Both the position numbers and the translations under genes were made by a program. Below, piece by piece: positions 1 to 9,678 of a stretch of DNA of 64,000 nucleotides. Numbering within the stretch: position 1 is the first letter of the stretch; each line of letters opens with the position of its first letter. This DNA comes from Cynocephalus volans (Eukaryota; Chordata; Mammalia; Dermoptera; Cynocephalidae): positions 124,001 through 188,000 of the forward strand of contig NW_026902451.1 of the NCBI RefSeq assembly GCF_027409185.1, read 5' to 3'. Under the pieces are notes generated by a model. It ran no database searches, was not told where the DNA came from, and saw only the letters and a program-made list of their open reading frames with translations.

Positions 1-1397
1 CTTTTGGTCATTCTGAAATATACATTATTATTAACTATAGTCACCTTGCTGTGTAATAGATCACCAGACCTTATTTCTCCAGAGTGAAACTTTGTACCCA
101 TTGGTCAAACTTCCCTTCGTCCTTGTTCCTCCATCCCCCCCGCCCGCAGCTCCCAGGCTCTGCTAACCATCATTCTGGTCTCTAGTTCCATGAGTCTGAC
201 CTTTCCAGTTTCCACATTCAAGTGAAATCATGCAGCATGTCTTTCTGTGCCTGGCATGCGTCACTCAGCGTAATGTCTTCTAGTTGCATCCCAGTTGTTG
301 GAAAATGACAGAGTTTTGTTCTTTTCTAAGGCCGAATAGTATTTCATTGTGTACTTAGACCACGTTTTCTTTATCTGTTCGTCTGTTAATAAACACTTAG
401 GTTGATTCTATATCTTGACTCTTATGGATAATGCCTCAGTGAACATGGGAGTACAGATATCTCTTCGACCTATTGATTTCAGTTCTTTGGGGGATATTCC
501 CTGAAGTGGGATTGCTGGATCATACGGTAATTCTATTTACAGATTTTTGAGAAACCTCCATGCTGTTTTCTGTAATGGTTGTACGTTCCTACCAGCAGTG
601 TACAAGGGTAGCCTTTTCTCCACGTCCTTGCCAGTGCTAGTTATCTTTTGTCTTTTTGATACTAGCCATTCTAATGGGTATGAAGTAATTATGTGTCCTA
701 GTGATTTTAATTTGTATTTCCCTGATGATTAGGGAGGTTGAGCATTTTTTCATCAGCCTGTTGGCCATGTGGAGGTCTTATTCTGAGAAACGTATGTTCA
801 GTTACTCTGCCCATTTTTTAAATCGGGTTGTTGTCTTGCTATTGAGTTGTTTGAATTTTGTATGTATTTTTGGATACTTATTCATAATCAGGTGTATAGT
901 TTTCCAATATTTTCTCTCATTCCAGTCATCGTGTCTTCGCTCTCCTACTTGTTCTTTTCCTGTGCGGAAGCTTTTTAATTTGATGCAATCCCATTTTCGT
1001 CTCTGTTTGATTTTGTCGCCTTGCTTTTGGGGCTATCTGCAAAAAATCATTGCCCAGACCAATGTTGTGGAGCTTTTCCCATATGTTTTCTTCTAGCAAT
1101 TTTACAGTTTCAGGTGTTCCATTTCCATCTTTAATCCATATTGAGCCGATTTTTGTAGGTGGTGTAAGATAAGAGAAGGGTTCAACTTCATTTTTCTGAG
1201 TGTGTATACACGGTTTTGCCAACACCGGTTATTGAAGAAACTGTCATTTGCTCGTTATGCGTTCTTGGTACCTTTATTGAAAAATCATTTGACTGTCAAT
1301 ATGTAGTTTTATTTTGGGGCTCCAGTTTGTTTCACTGGTTGACGTGAATGTTTTTAGTCTACTACCTTGTGGTTTTGATTACTGTAGCATGTGTCTT
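1..1397 (-). mobile_element. Antisense L1MA-like LINE fragment (ORF2 3' end and 3' UTR)
   Basis: Read on the minus strand, this matches the 3' part of an old mammalian L1. Landmarks on the plus strand are the inverse of the familiar ORF2 tail: GGGATTGCTGGATCATACGG near 519, CAGTGTACAAGGGTAGCC near 595, TTTCCCTGATGATTAGGG near 717 and AAATCATTGCCCAGACCAAT near 1043. The minus-strand frame at 926-1225 reads as a remnant of ORF2 (FLQIAPKA, KMGLHQIKKL). The stretch before about 330 is 3' UTR. No long ORF2 frame survives, so the copy is dead. The L1MA subfamily is assigned by memory of the consensus, not by alignment. Confidence 0.85.
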
Positions 1398-1576
1398 TGT
1401 CCATTTCTGTTGCTTAGAACAGAATTACCTAAAACTGGGTGATTTATAAAGAAACAGTCTTTATGGCTTACAGTTTCAAATGTTGGGAAGCCCAAAGTCC
1501 AGGTAACACATCTGGTGAGGAACTTGTTTGGTGGTGACTTCAACGACACAGTGTATCACACTGTGAGAAAGGCAGG

Positions 1577-1617
<41 letters not shown>
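1398..1617 (-). mobile_element. Antisense MaLR-type solo LTR fragment with (GA)n
   Basis: The plus strand reads like the inverse of the 3' part of a THE1/MST/MLT-type LTR (ERVL-MaLR): CAGAATTACCTAAAACTGGG near 1420, then ATTTATAAAGAAA and CTTACAGTTTC. The LTR's own pyrimidine-rich part has grown into a (GA)n tract at 1580-1617. It is an incomplete, old fossil with no coding part. Exact subfamily is uncertain. Confidence 0.6.
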
Positions 1618-1618
<1 letters not shown>

Positions 1619-4065
1619 CATGCAACACACACGTAAAATTCTTCACCTCGATCACGTGGGACTCATCCCAGGGATGCAAGGTTGGTTCAACATATGCAAA
1701 TCAATAAATGTGATACACCATATTCATGAAATCAAACACAAGGACCATGCGGTCATCTCTATAGTTGCTGAAAGAGCACTTGATAAAATTCAACAGTCAT
1801 TCATGAGAAAGGCCTTCTATAAGTTAGGTATAGATGGCAACTATCTCAACATAATTAAAGCCGTATATGATAAACCCACTGCCAATATCATCCTGAATGG
1901 GGAAAAGCTGAAAGCTGTTCCTTTAAGAACAGGAACTAGACAAGGATGCCCACCCTCACCACTCCTATTCAATATAGTGTTGGAGGTACTAGCCAGAGCA
2001 ATCAGAGAAGAGAAGGAAATAAAGGGCATCCAGATTGGAAAAGATGAAGTCAAACTGTCCCTGTTTGCAGATGACATGATCCTATATGTCGAACAGTCTG
2101 AAGGCTCTACAAAAAAACTCTTGGAGTTGATAAAGGATTTCAGCAAAGTAGCAGGATACAAAATCAACACAAGAAAACCGGTGGCATTTCTATTCTCCAA
2201 TAGTGGACATGCAGAAAGAGAAATCAAGAAAGCTTGCCCATTGACAGTAGCCACCAAAAACATAAGGTACTTAGGAAGCGAGTTAACCAAGGATGTGAAA
2301 AATCTCTATAATGAGAACTACAAACCACTGCTGAGAGAAAGTGGAGAGGAGACAAGACGATGGAAAGATATCCCATGCTCTTGGATTGGAAGCATCAACA
2401 TAGTGAAAATGTCCATACTACCCAAATTCAATGCAGTCCCCATCAAAATTCCAGTGACATTTTTCTCAGAAATGGAAAGAACTATCCAGACGCTGATATG
2501 GAATAACAAAAGACCACGCATAGCCACAGCAACGCTGAGCCAAAAAAGTAAAGCTGGAGGCGTAACACTACCTGACTTTAAACTCTCCTACAAAGCTATC
2601 ATAAGCAAAACAGTACAGTATGGTACTGGCATAAAAACAGACACACTGCTCAGTGGAATAGAATGGAGAATCCAGAAATCAACCCACACACCTACAGCCG
2701 TCTGATCTTTGACAAAGGCACCAAGCCTGTACACTGGGGAAGAGACCGCCTCTTCAGGAAATGGTGCTGGGAGAACTGGATATCGATATGCAGGAGAATG
2801 AAACTAGACCCATACCTTTCACCATACACTAAAGGCAACTCAAAATGGATTGAAGAATTAATTATACACCCCGAAACAATAAAACCTCTTCAAGAAAACA
2901 TAGGCGAAACGCTTCAGGAAGTAGGACTGGACACAGACTTCATGAACATGACCCCCAAAGCATGGGCAACCAAAGGAAAAATAAACAAATGGGATTATAT
3001 CCAACTGAAAAGCTTCTGCACAGCAAAAGAAAGAATTAACATAGTTAAAAGACAACCAACACAGTGGGAGAAAATATTTGCAAAATATGCATCTGACAGA
3101 GGATTTATACTTAGAACATACAAGGAACTCAAACGACTTTACGAGGAAGAAACAAGCAACCCGATTAAAAAATGGGCAAAAGAGCTAAATAGGCATTTCT
3201 CTAAGGAAGATCTACGAATGGCCGGCAGACATATGAAAGAATGCTCAACATCACTCAGCATTCGGGAAAGGCAAATCAAAAGCACACTGAGATACCATCT
3301 CACCCCAGTGAGGATGGCTAAAATCCAAAAGACTCTGAACGGTAAATGCTGGCGAGGCTGTGGAGGAAAAGGAACTCTCATACATTGTTGGTGGGACTGC
3401 AAAAGGGTGCAGCCTCCATGGAAAATGGGATGGAGTTTCCTCAAACAACTGCAGATAGATCTGCCATAGATCTACCATTCCCAGCTAGCCCACTGCTGGG
3501 AATACACCCAGAGGAATGGAAATCATCGAGTCGAAGGTACACCTTTTCCCCAGTGTTCATCGCAGCACTATTTACAATAGCCAAGAGTTGGAACCAGCCC
3601 AGATGTCCATCATCAGTTGAGTGGATATGGACAATGTGGTATATGTACACAATGGAACACTACTCAGCTTTTAAAAAGAATGGAATACTGCCATTTGCAA
3701 CGACATGGGTGGACCTAGAGAGAATTATATTAAGTGAAACATGTCAGGCCCAGAAAGAGAAATGTCACGTTCTCTCTTATTTGTGCGAGGTAAAGATAAA
3801 TAGATAAATGCACACAGGAAAAAAAAAAAAAAAAAAAAAAAAAGGAAAAATGGGGGGGAGGGGGGAAGAAGACGCGACAATTGCAATTCCTTGAAATTGA
3901 TAGGACAAGCAAACTTTCAGAAAGGACATTGTTGGGAGGGAGGAAGGAGAGGGAGGAGGGAGGGAGGTTTCTGTAATTGGCCGCAATGATCAACCACATT
4001 GTATGTCGACAAAATAAAATAAAATAAAAAACTAATACTAAAAATCAATCAATCAATCAATCAAT
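1618..4065 (+). mobile_element. Sense L1, 5'-truncated: C-terminal ORF2 and 3' UTR (no insert)
   Basis: The frame to 2705 holds the reverse transcriptase palm: [20 protein letters not shown] and the catalytic FADDM (near 2068). The next frame, 2663-3469, carries the thumb and C-terminal part with the cysteine-rich motif [18 protein letters not shown] (near 3347-3400). A third frame to 3807 holds the ORF2 end (FIAALFTIAKSWNQP, MWYMYTME). ORF1, the endonuclease and the N-terminal RT are missing. Two frameshifts (near 2690 and 3450) break ORF2, and the RT motif A aspartate is valine (IVAERALD where L1 has IDAEKAFD), so the enzyme is dead. The 3' UTR has a long A run (about 3820-3843), a G-rich tract and an A-rich tail ending in (AATC)n. 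A 12-bp in-frame loss near 2427 removes VIYK, unique to this unit. Confidence 0.93.
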
Positions 4066-4073
4066 CCATAGCA

Positions 4074-4785
4074 ATGTGTGTTTCATTATTCCCTACCGCC
4101 GCCAGGGCATTCCCCCCAAGCCCCACCCCCCACCTGTCAGCCGGTCCTGCACCTGCCTGGCCCCGCCCACTGTGGGCCCCCACCCCCCCTCCCCTTGGAG
4201 CCCGGATGTCTGGGAGGAGGGGGCGGCAGCGCAGCAGCAGCGGCGGACCCAGGAGGCCTCCGAGGGAAGCGGCGCGGCGCGGCGGCGGAGCAGGTAAGGC
4301 CCCCGGGAGGGGGCTGTGGGTCCCCAAAGAGGCAGGGCAGGGGCGCAGTGTCGGAGTGAGAGAGGAGGGAGGCGCGGGGTGCCTCGGGAGGGTCCCCCGA
4401 AGCCGCGAGTGGGGGAGGGGCGGGGCGGCCGAAAGCAGACGGCGGCGAGGTGCCCAGCGCCGGCAGGGCGGTGACATCGGGGCGCCCTCCTGCCCTACTC
4501 AGGAGGAGCCCAGCGCTGTCCCGCCGTCCGTCCCCCCTGCGCGCGCCGGGCTCGCCTCCTGCTAGGGCTGTCGTGGGAGCGGCCGGCCGGCAGGCGGTGC
4601 CGGGAGCCAGGCCGGATAAGCGGCTGCGGAGGCGGCAAGGCAAGGCTGTGGCCTCGGGGTCCTGGGGCCAGGGGAGCAGAGGGTGGGGGGGCAGGGGGCC
4701 AGCGTGCAAGTGTGCGCGTGTGCACTTGTAAGTGCAAGTGCAGGGTGGCGGGAGACGCGGCCGCGGGAGGTCCAGGCCGGGAGCG
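4074..4785. promoter_or_regulatory. GC island A (CpG-rich, exon-like, splice-donor-like site)
   Basis: A CpG-rich block of about 0.7 kb, in sharp contrast to the AT-rich LINE DNA on its left. It contains CAG|GTAAGG at 4291-4299, a good match to a 5' splice site, and a CTACTCAG|GAG acceptor-like site near 4496-4505. Both strands are open for long stretches, as expected of GC-rich DNA, and no frame resembles a known protein. It may be a CpG-island promoter with a first exon, but no TATA box or recognisable gene is seen. Island B (5532-6360) is a diverged copy of it. Confidence 0.6.
4291..4299 (+). other. Splice-donor-like site in island A
   Basis: CAG followed by GTAAGG directly after a GCGGCGCGGCG tract. 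The equivalent position in island B (5812-5820) reads CAG GTAGGG, so a donor-like site is kept in both paralogous islands and in every unit that retains them. Splicing is inferred, not shown. Confidence 0.4.
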
Positions 4786-5109
4786 CTTTTCTCAGGAGTG
4801 GGTCGATGGTCTTCTGTGTTGTCACTGCGTTTTTATCCTTCCTTTTGCGGTTCCCTGTTAGTATCTTCTTGTATTTGGAAGAGTTCTCCGTAGACATTTG
4901 TGAATTCTCTCAGCTTTTGTTAGCCTAGGAAAGGACTTTTGCTGTCCGTGTTTGAAGGATCCTTGTTTGGGTACAGTCCTCTTGATAGGGAAGTCTTTCC
5001 TTCTGCTGCTTATAAACTTTGCAACATCCCATTCTTTCCTGGACTGTGAGGTTTCTGTTCATATATTTGCTGAAACCTGTATTTGGACCCTTTTGAGTGT
5101 GTGTGCGTG

Positions 5110-5151
<42 letters not shown>

Positions 5152-5531
5152 TGTGTGTGTCTGTGCATGTGTGTGTTTCTGTCTCCATGCGTTTCGGTGT
5201 TCTTCCTTTGTGATTTGTGTGGTTTGACTCTTTGGCTAGTGTAGGTGACACTGATCTGAGCGTTCATGTACAAACTTCTGTGGGGACATATGTTTTCAGT
5301 TCTCCTGCGTGTGTCTCCAGCAGTACAATTGCTGGGTCACGGTAGTCACCTGACATTTCCCAGGTTGTCAAAGTGCCAGTCGGGAGTTGATTTTGTTTAG
5401 GCCTAAGTATTTGCTTCTGTGGGGTGTTCTGGCCAATGGATTCGGGGGATCCTTGATGGCAAGTGTATAGAGAATAGGAGAGGGCATGGTTGTGGAGCCC
5501 AGGCTGGGGTCCACAAGGATGCATCTAATTA
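4786..5531 (-). mobile_element. Antisense L1-like DNA with (TG)n, segment A
   Basis: TTTGAAGGATCCTTGTTTGG near 4952 and CTTTCCTGGACTGTGAGGTT near 5034 resemble the inverse of the L1 ORF1 C-terminal region. After a (TG)n tract (5097-5176, about 80 bp, the longest in the array), CAATTGCTGGGTCACGGTAG near 5327 resembles an inverted ORF2 tail. The last 150 bp lead into island B without a recognised element. Identity is by phrase similarity only. Confidence 0.45.
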
Positions 5532-6360
5532 GTCCCCACCCCCCTGCGGGCATTCACCCCTGTGTTCCCGCCACTTCCACCTCCCCCCACCCTTGTCCCG
5601 ACCCCGCCCAGTCTGGGGTGTCGAGTCCTCCCCCTGAGGCGGCCTGGAGAGGCCGGGATCGCGCACGTCTCCCAGACGCGGCCGGGCCGGCGGGCGCACC
5701 AGAGCCTGCTCGGTCCCCGTGTGCACCGGAGCACTGGACGACGCAGCGGCGGCAGCGGCAGCGGTGGACGACGGAGGAGACCGGCGAGAGGAGCGGCGCG
5801 GCGCGGCGGAGCAGGTAGGGCCCACGTGAGGGGGCTGTGGCTCCCGAGCGAGGCAGGGGAGTAGCGTCGTCGCGCCGCGGGGTGTCTTAGGAGGGTCCCC
5901 CGAGTCCTGATTTCGGGAGTGGGGGCAGAGGCCAGCGGGGAGGGATGCAGACGGCGGGCGGGGTGCCCGGCGCTGGCAGAGACAGGAGGCTGGGGCGCCC
6001 TCCTCCCCGGCGCAGGAGCCCAGCGCTGCTCCGCCGTCCGTCCGTCCGTCCGTCCGTCCGTCCGTCCGTCCGTCCGTCCGTCCGTCCGTCCGTCTGTCCG
6101 TCCGTCCGCCCGTCCAACCGACCGACCGTCCGACCGTCCGTCCAAGGGCCCCAGCGCGCCGGTGGCCTTGTCCCAGGGCTGCTGCGGGAGCAGCCGGCGG
6201 GGGGCGGTGTGGGGGCCAGAACGGAGTAGCAGGTGCAGCTGTGCTGTGGCCTCCTGGTCACGGGGTCGTGTCCTCCGTTCCCGGGCCTGGTGAGCCATCG
6301 CCGCCGCTGCGATTGCGAGGGCAGTGGGGACAAGGCCAGCAGGGCATGGCAGGAGCGGTT
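5532..6360. promoter_or_regulatory. GC island B (paralogue of island A, with (CCGT)n)
   Basis: A second CpG-rich block. It shares with island A the order GCGGCGCGGCG, CAG|GT donor (5812-5820), GGGGGCTGTGG, GAGGGTCCCCCGA and GGAGCCCAGCGCTG, so the two are an old duplication. It differs by a (CCGT)n tract and by acceptor-like sites TTCCTTGCAG near 6370-6379 and CGTCCCTGCAG near 6425-6435. No known coding sequence is recognised. Confidence 0.6.
6034..6145 (+). repeat. (CCGT)n microsatellite, unit 1
   Basis: About 112 bp of CCGT repeats with CTGT, CCGCC and ACCG interruptions at the right end. It is the longest of the six copies. It encodes the artefactual PSVR or DGRT repeats in the open frames that cross it. 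Confidence 0.95.
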
Positions 6361-7880
6361 TTGTCGTCTTCCTTGCAGGTTGAGTGTGTTCTTTGTTTTT
6401 CTCCTTCCATGACTGCTGACTTTCGTCCCTGCAGACGTGGTGCTGGGGCATGTGAGCGTCATCGTTGAGATGGAGGAGCCCTGTGCAGCGCTTTGGGAGA
6501 GCGGTCTGCTGTGGGGAATCCTCTCGGCCTTCGTCTGTCTGGGAGAGGATTGTCTCTCTCCCTGTTTGAAGGATACTCTTGTCCATACAGTGCTCTTGTC
6601 TGAAAGGCTTTGTTGTTGTTTTTGTTGTTGTTAAATTTTTGGTTTGGCTAGAACGTCTCTTTCTCTCCTGGACTGGGAGTTTTCTGTTGAAGAATTTACT
6701 GAAATCTGTATTAAGACTTTATGTGAGTGTGTGTGTAAGTGTGTGTGTTTGCGCGTGTGAGAGTGAGTGTGTGTTTGTGTGTGTGTGTGTGTGTGCGCCC
6801 CTCTCTTGCCGGTTTCAGTATTGTTCCTTGGCGTTCCGTGTGGTTTTGACTCTTTGACTAGTGTAAGTGAGGCTGATCGGAGCGTTCATATATAAACTTT
6901 TGTGTGGACAGATTTTCAGTTTTCGTTCGTAGGTCCCCAGCGGTAGGATTGCTGGGCCACGTAGTAAGTTTACATTTCACGTTTTGAAAAACTACCGACC
7001 TGGTTTCCTGGCAGTCTGTAGCATTTTCCAGTCTCTCCCTCAATATATGAGGGTTGTGCTATCTCTATAGCCTTGTCAATACCTTGTCTTGACTGTCTTT
7101 TTGATTTATAGGCCTTGTAATGTGTGCCACCTATTATCTCACTGTGGTATTGATAGCCATTTCCTTGCTGGTGACGATGAATATCTTCTTCGGTGCTTAT
7201 TGGCCTTTCCTATCTGTCACTTAGAGAAATGCTCCTTTGAATGATCTGAGCAGGTTTGTGGTTTGTTTGTTACTGGCGGCTGGCCTGTGTGGGGATCCTA
7301 ACCCTTGCTCTTGGTATGAGAGCACCACCCTCTAACCAGCAGAGCTAACGGGCCGACTCTTCCTCTGACCATTTTTTAAAAAATTCTGCTTACTGTCGTT
7401 TAGGAGCTCTTTCTATAGTCTTGTTCTTAATCTGTGAATTGAAAATGTATTTTTCCTGTGCAGCCTGATGTCTTTTCTTTTTCTCAGTGGTGTCCTGTAA
7501 AGCACAGCAGTTTTACGTTGCATGATATCCCGTTTACTCTTTCTTTATATGGGTTCTTGTGTTTTCGGCATCTTACCTAAGAGACCACCACCACATCCGG
7601 TATCACAAAGGTTTGTTCCTGTGTTTCTCGAGTGTTGTAGTTTGAGTTCTTACAGTTAGCTCTGTGACACGTTTGGTGTTCACTTTTGGGTATGGGGTTA
7701 GAAAAGGGCTCGATTTCATTTCTTTCCATGTGGCTATTCAGTTGTCTCAGCACCATTTGTTGTGGTCCCAAAGCACTTGTGAAAATCCAGTTGTCATAGC
7801 TGCATGAGCTTGCTTTTAGGCCGTCAATTCTGTTCCTCTGATGTACACTTTATGCCAGCGCTGCAGTGTGTTTCTTTTTA
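6361..7880 (-). mobile_element. Old antisense L1 fragment with (TG)n, segment B
   Basis: After AT-richer DNA and a (TG)n-like tract (6723-6796), the plus strand is the inverse of an older L1 ORF2 tail: GGTAGGATTGCTGGGCCACG near 6942, TATGAGGGTTGTGCTATCTC near 7047, TATGGGTTCTTGTGTTTTCG near 7548 and TCTCAGCACCATTTGTTG near 7745. It is more decayed than the L1MA-like piece that follows. A SINE interrupts it at 7272-7357. Confidence 0.7.
7272..7357 (-). mobile_element. tRNA-Ile-derived SINE fragment
   Basis: The minus strand reads GGCCCGTTAGCTCTGCTGG, then TTAGAGGGTGGTGCT and GGATCCCCACA, which follows the A box, anticodon arm and B box of tRNA-Ile(AAT). It lies inside the old antisense L1. 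It is not a functional tRNA, because the cloverleaf pairs are not kept. Confidence 0.75.
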
Positions 7881-9447
7881 TTGGACTTGAATTTTTACTT
7901 TTTATTGACAGCTCGCAACTGCATATGTTTATGGGGCACCATGTGATAATTGCATACATGTGTACATTGTGCAGTGAGCAAGTTAGGCAAGTAACACACT
8001 CGTGACCTCACATACTTCCTCCCCTGTGGTAAGAGCACTGAAAATCCACTCTTTTGGTCATTCTGAAATATACATTATTATTAACTATAGTCACCTTGCT
8101 GTGTAATAGATCACCAGACCTTATTTCTCCAGAGTGAAACTTTGTACCCATTGGTCAAACTTCCCTTCGTCCTTGTTCCTCCATCCCCCCCGCCCGCAGC
8201 TCCCAGGCTCTGCTAACCATCATTCTGGTCTCTAGTTCCATGAGTCTGACCTTTCCAGTTTCCACATTCAAGTGAAATCATGCAGCATGTCTTTCTGTGC
8301 CTGGCATGCGTCACTCAGCGTAATGTCTTCTAGTTGCATCCCAGTTGTTGGAAAATGACAGAGTTTTGTTCTTTTCTAAGGCCGAATAGTATTTCATTGT
8401 GTACTTAGACCACGTTTTCTTTATCTGTTCGTCTGTTAATAAACACTTAGGTTGATTCTATATCTTGACTCTTATGGATAATGCCTCAGTGAACATGGGA
8501 GTACAGATATCTCTTCGACCTATTGATTTCAGTTCTTTGGGGGATATTCCCTGAAGTGGGATTGCTGGATCATACGGTAATTCTATTTACAGATTTTTGA
8601 GAAACCTCCATGCTGTTTTCTGTAATGGTTGTACGTTCCTACCAGCAGTGTACAAGGGTAGCCTTTTCTCCACGTCCTTGCCAGTGCTAGTTATCTTTTG
8701 TCTTTTTGATACTAGCCATTCTAATGGGTATGAAGTAATTATGTGTCCTAGTGATTTTAATTTGTATTTCCCTGATGATTAGGGAGGTTGAGCATTTTTT
8801 CATCAGCCTGTTGGCCATGTGGAGGTCTTATTCTGAGAAACGTATGTTCAGTTACTCTGCCCATTTTTTAAATCGGGTTGTTGTCTTGCTATTGAGTTGT
8901 TTGAATTTTGTATGTATTTTTGGATACTTATTCATAATCAGGTGTATAGTTTTCCAATATTTTCTCTCATTCCAGTCATCGTGTCTTCGCTCTCCTACTT
9001 GTTCTTTTCCTGTGCGGAAGCTTTTTAATTTGATGCAATCCCATTTTCGTCTCTGTTTGATTTTGTCGCCTTGCTTTTGGGGCTATCTGCCAAAAATCAT
9101 TGCCCAGACCAATGTTGTGGAGCTTTTCCCATATGTTTTCTTCTAGCAATTTTACAGTTTCAGGTGTTCCATTTCCATCTTTAATCCATATTGAGCCGAT
9201 TTTTGTAGGTGGTGTAAGATAAGAGAAGGGTTCAACTTCATTTTTCTGAGTGTGTATACACGGTTTTGCCAACACCGGTTATTGAAGAAACTGTCATTTG
9301 CTCGTTATGCGTTCTTGGTACCTTTATTGAAAAATCATTTGACTGTCAATATGTAGTTTTATTTTGGGGCTCCAGTTTGTTTCACTGGTTGACGTGAATG
9401 TTTTTAGTCTACTACCTTGTGGTTTTGATTACTGTAGCATGTGTCTT
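7881..9447 (-). mobile_element. Antisense L1MA-like fragment across units 1 and 2
   Basis: Contains the whole fragment, including the 3' UTR part that window position 1 cuts: TATGTTTATGGGGCACCATG near 7924 and ATTATTAACTATAGTCACC near 8078 match the inverted L1 3' UTR. At 9089 it reads TGCCAAAAATC, where units 1 and 4-8 have TGCAAAAAATC. Confidence 0.85.
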
Positions 9448-9678
9448 TGTCCATTTCTGTTGCTTAGAACAGAATTACCTAAAACTGGGTGATTTATAAA
9501 GAAACAGTCTTTATGGCTTACAGTTTCAAATGTTGGGAAGCCCAAAGTCCAGGTAACACATCTGGTGAGGAACTTGTTTGGTGGTGACTTCAACGACACA
9601 GTGTATCACACTGTGAGAAAGGCAGGAGCGAGAGAGAGAGAGAGAGAGAGAGCGCGAGAGAGAGAGAGAGAGAGAGAG
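9448..9678 (-). mobile_element. Antisense MaLR-type LTR fragment, unit 2
   Basis: As in unit 1, but the GA tract (9630-9678) is split by GCGC. Confidence 0.6.

Larger units (their letters stand above)
1..8050. repeat. Macrosatellite unit 1 (8.05 kb, without the MRPS36 insert)
   Basis: The first tandem unit. Its opening bases (cttttggtcattctgaaata) recur at 8051, 17541, 27019, 36520, 45995, 55473 and 62716, which sets the period. The unit lacks the 1.46 kb MRPS36 retrocopy found in the next six units and shows the empty target site near 3671-3683. It is also the most diverged unit: it has private substitutions in the sense L1, an uninterrupted GA tract, a 12-bp loss near 2427, and the longest TG and CCGT tracts. 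The phase of the unit is arbitrary, since the antisense L1 runs across each boundary. Confidence 0.97.

Noticed and set aside
926-1225. A 99-codon minus-strand frame as a gene
   Set aside because: It is a decayed piece of the antisense L1 ORF2, not an independent gene.
1515-1620. N-terminal extension of the ORF2 frame containing an Arg-Glu repeat
   Set aside because: It comes from the LTR fragment and (GA)n tract, and is out of frame in units 5-7.
1618-4065. An active L1
   Set aside because: ORF1, endonuclease and the first part of RT are missing, ORF2 is frameshifted, and the motif A aspartate is valine.
4137-4709. Pro/Arg/Gly-rich frames on both strands of island A
   Set aside because: GC-rich DNA lacks stop codons by composition. 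Single-base indels in unit 5 disrupt the frames, so there is no sign of coding constraint.
4925-5251. His-Thr repeat frames over the TG tracts
   Set aside because: Simple translation of (CA)n, varying with tract length.
5525-6586. A 353-codon minus-strand open frame with a DGRT repeat (and similar 301-349 codon frames in other units)
   Set aside because: It is the translation of the (CCGT)n tract and CpG islands. Its length and frame change with tract length between units, several overlapping frames are open at once, and no part resembles a known protein.
7272-7357. A functional tRNA gene
   Set aside because: Only the promoter boxes resemble tRNA-Ile. The acceptor and other stems are not kept, and its setting is a SINE inside a LINE.
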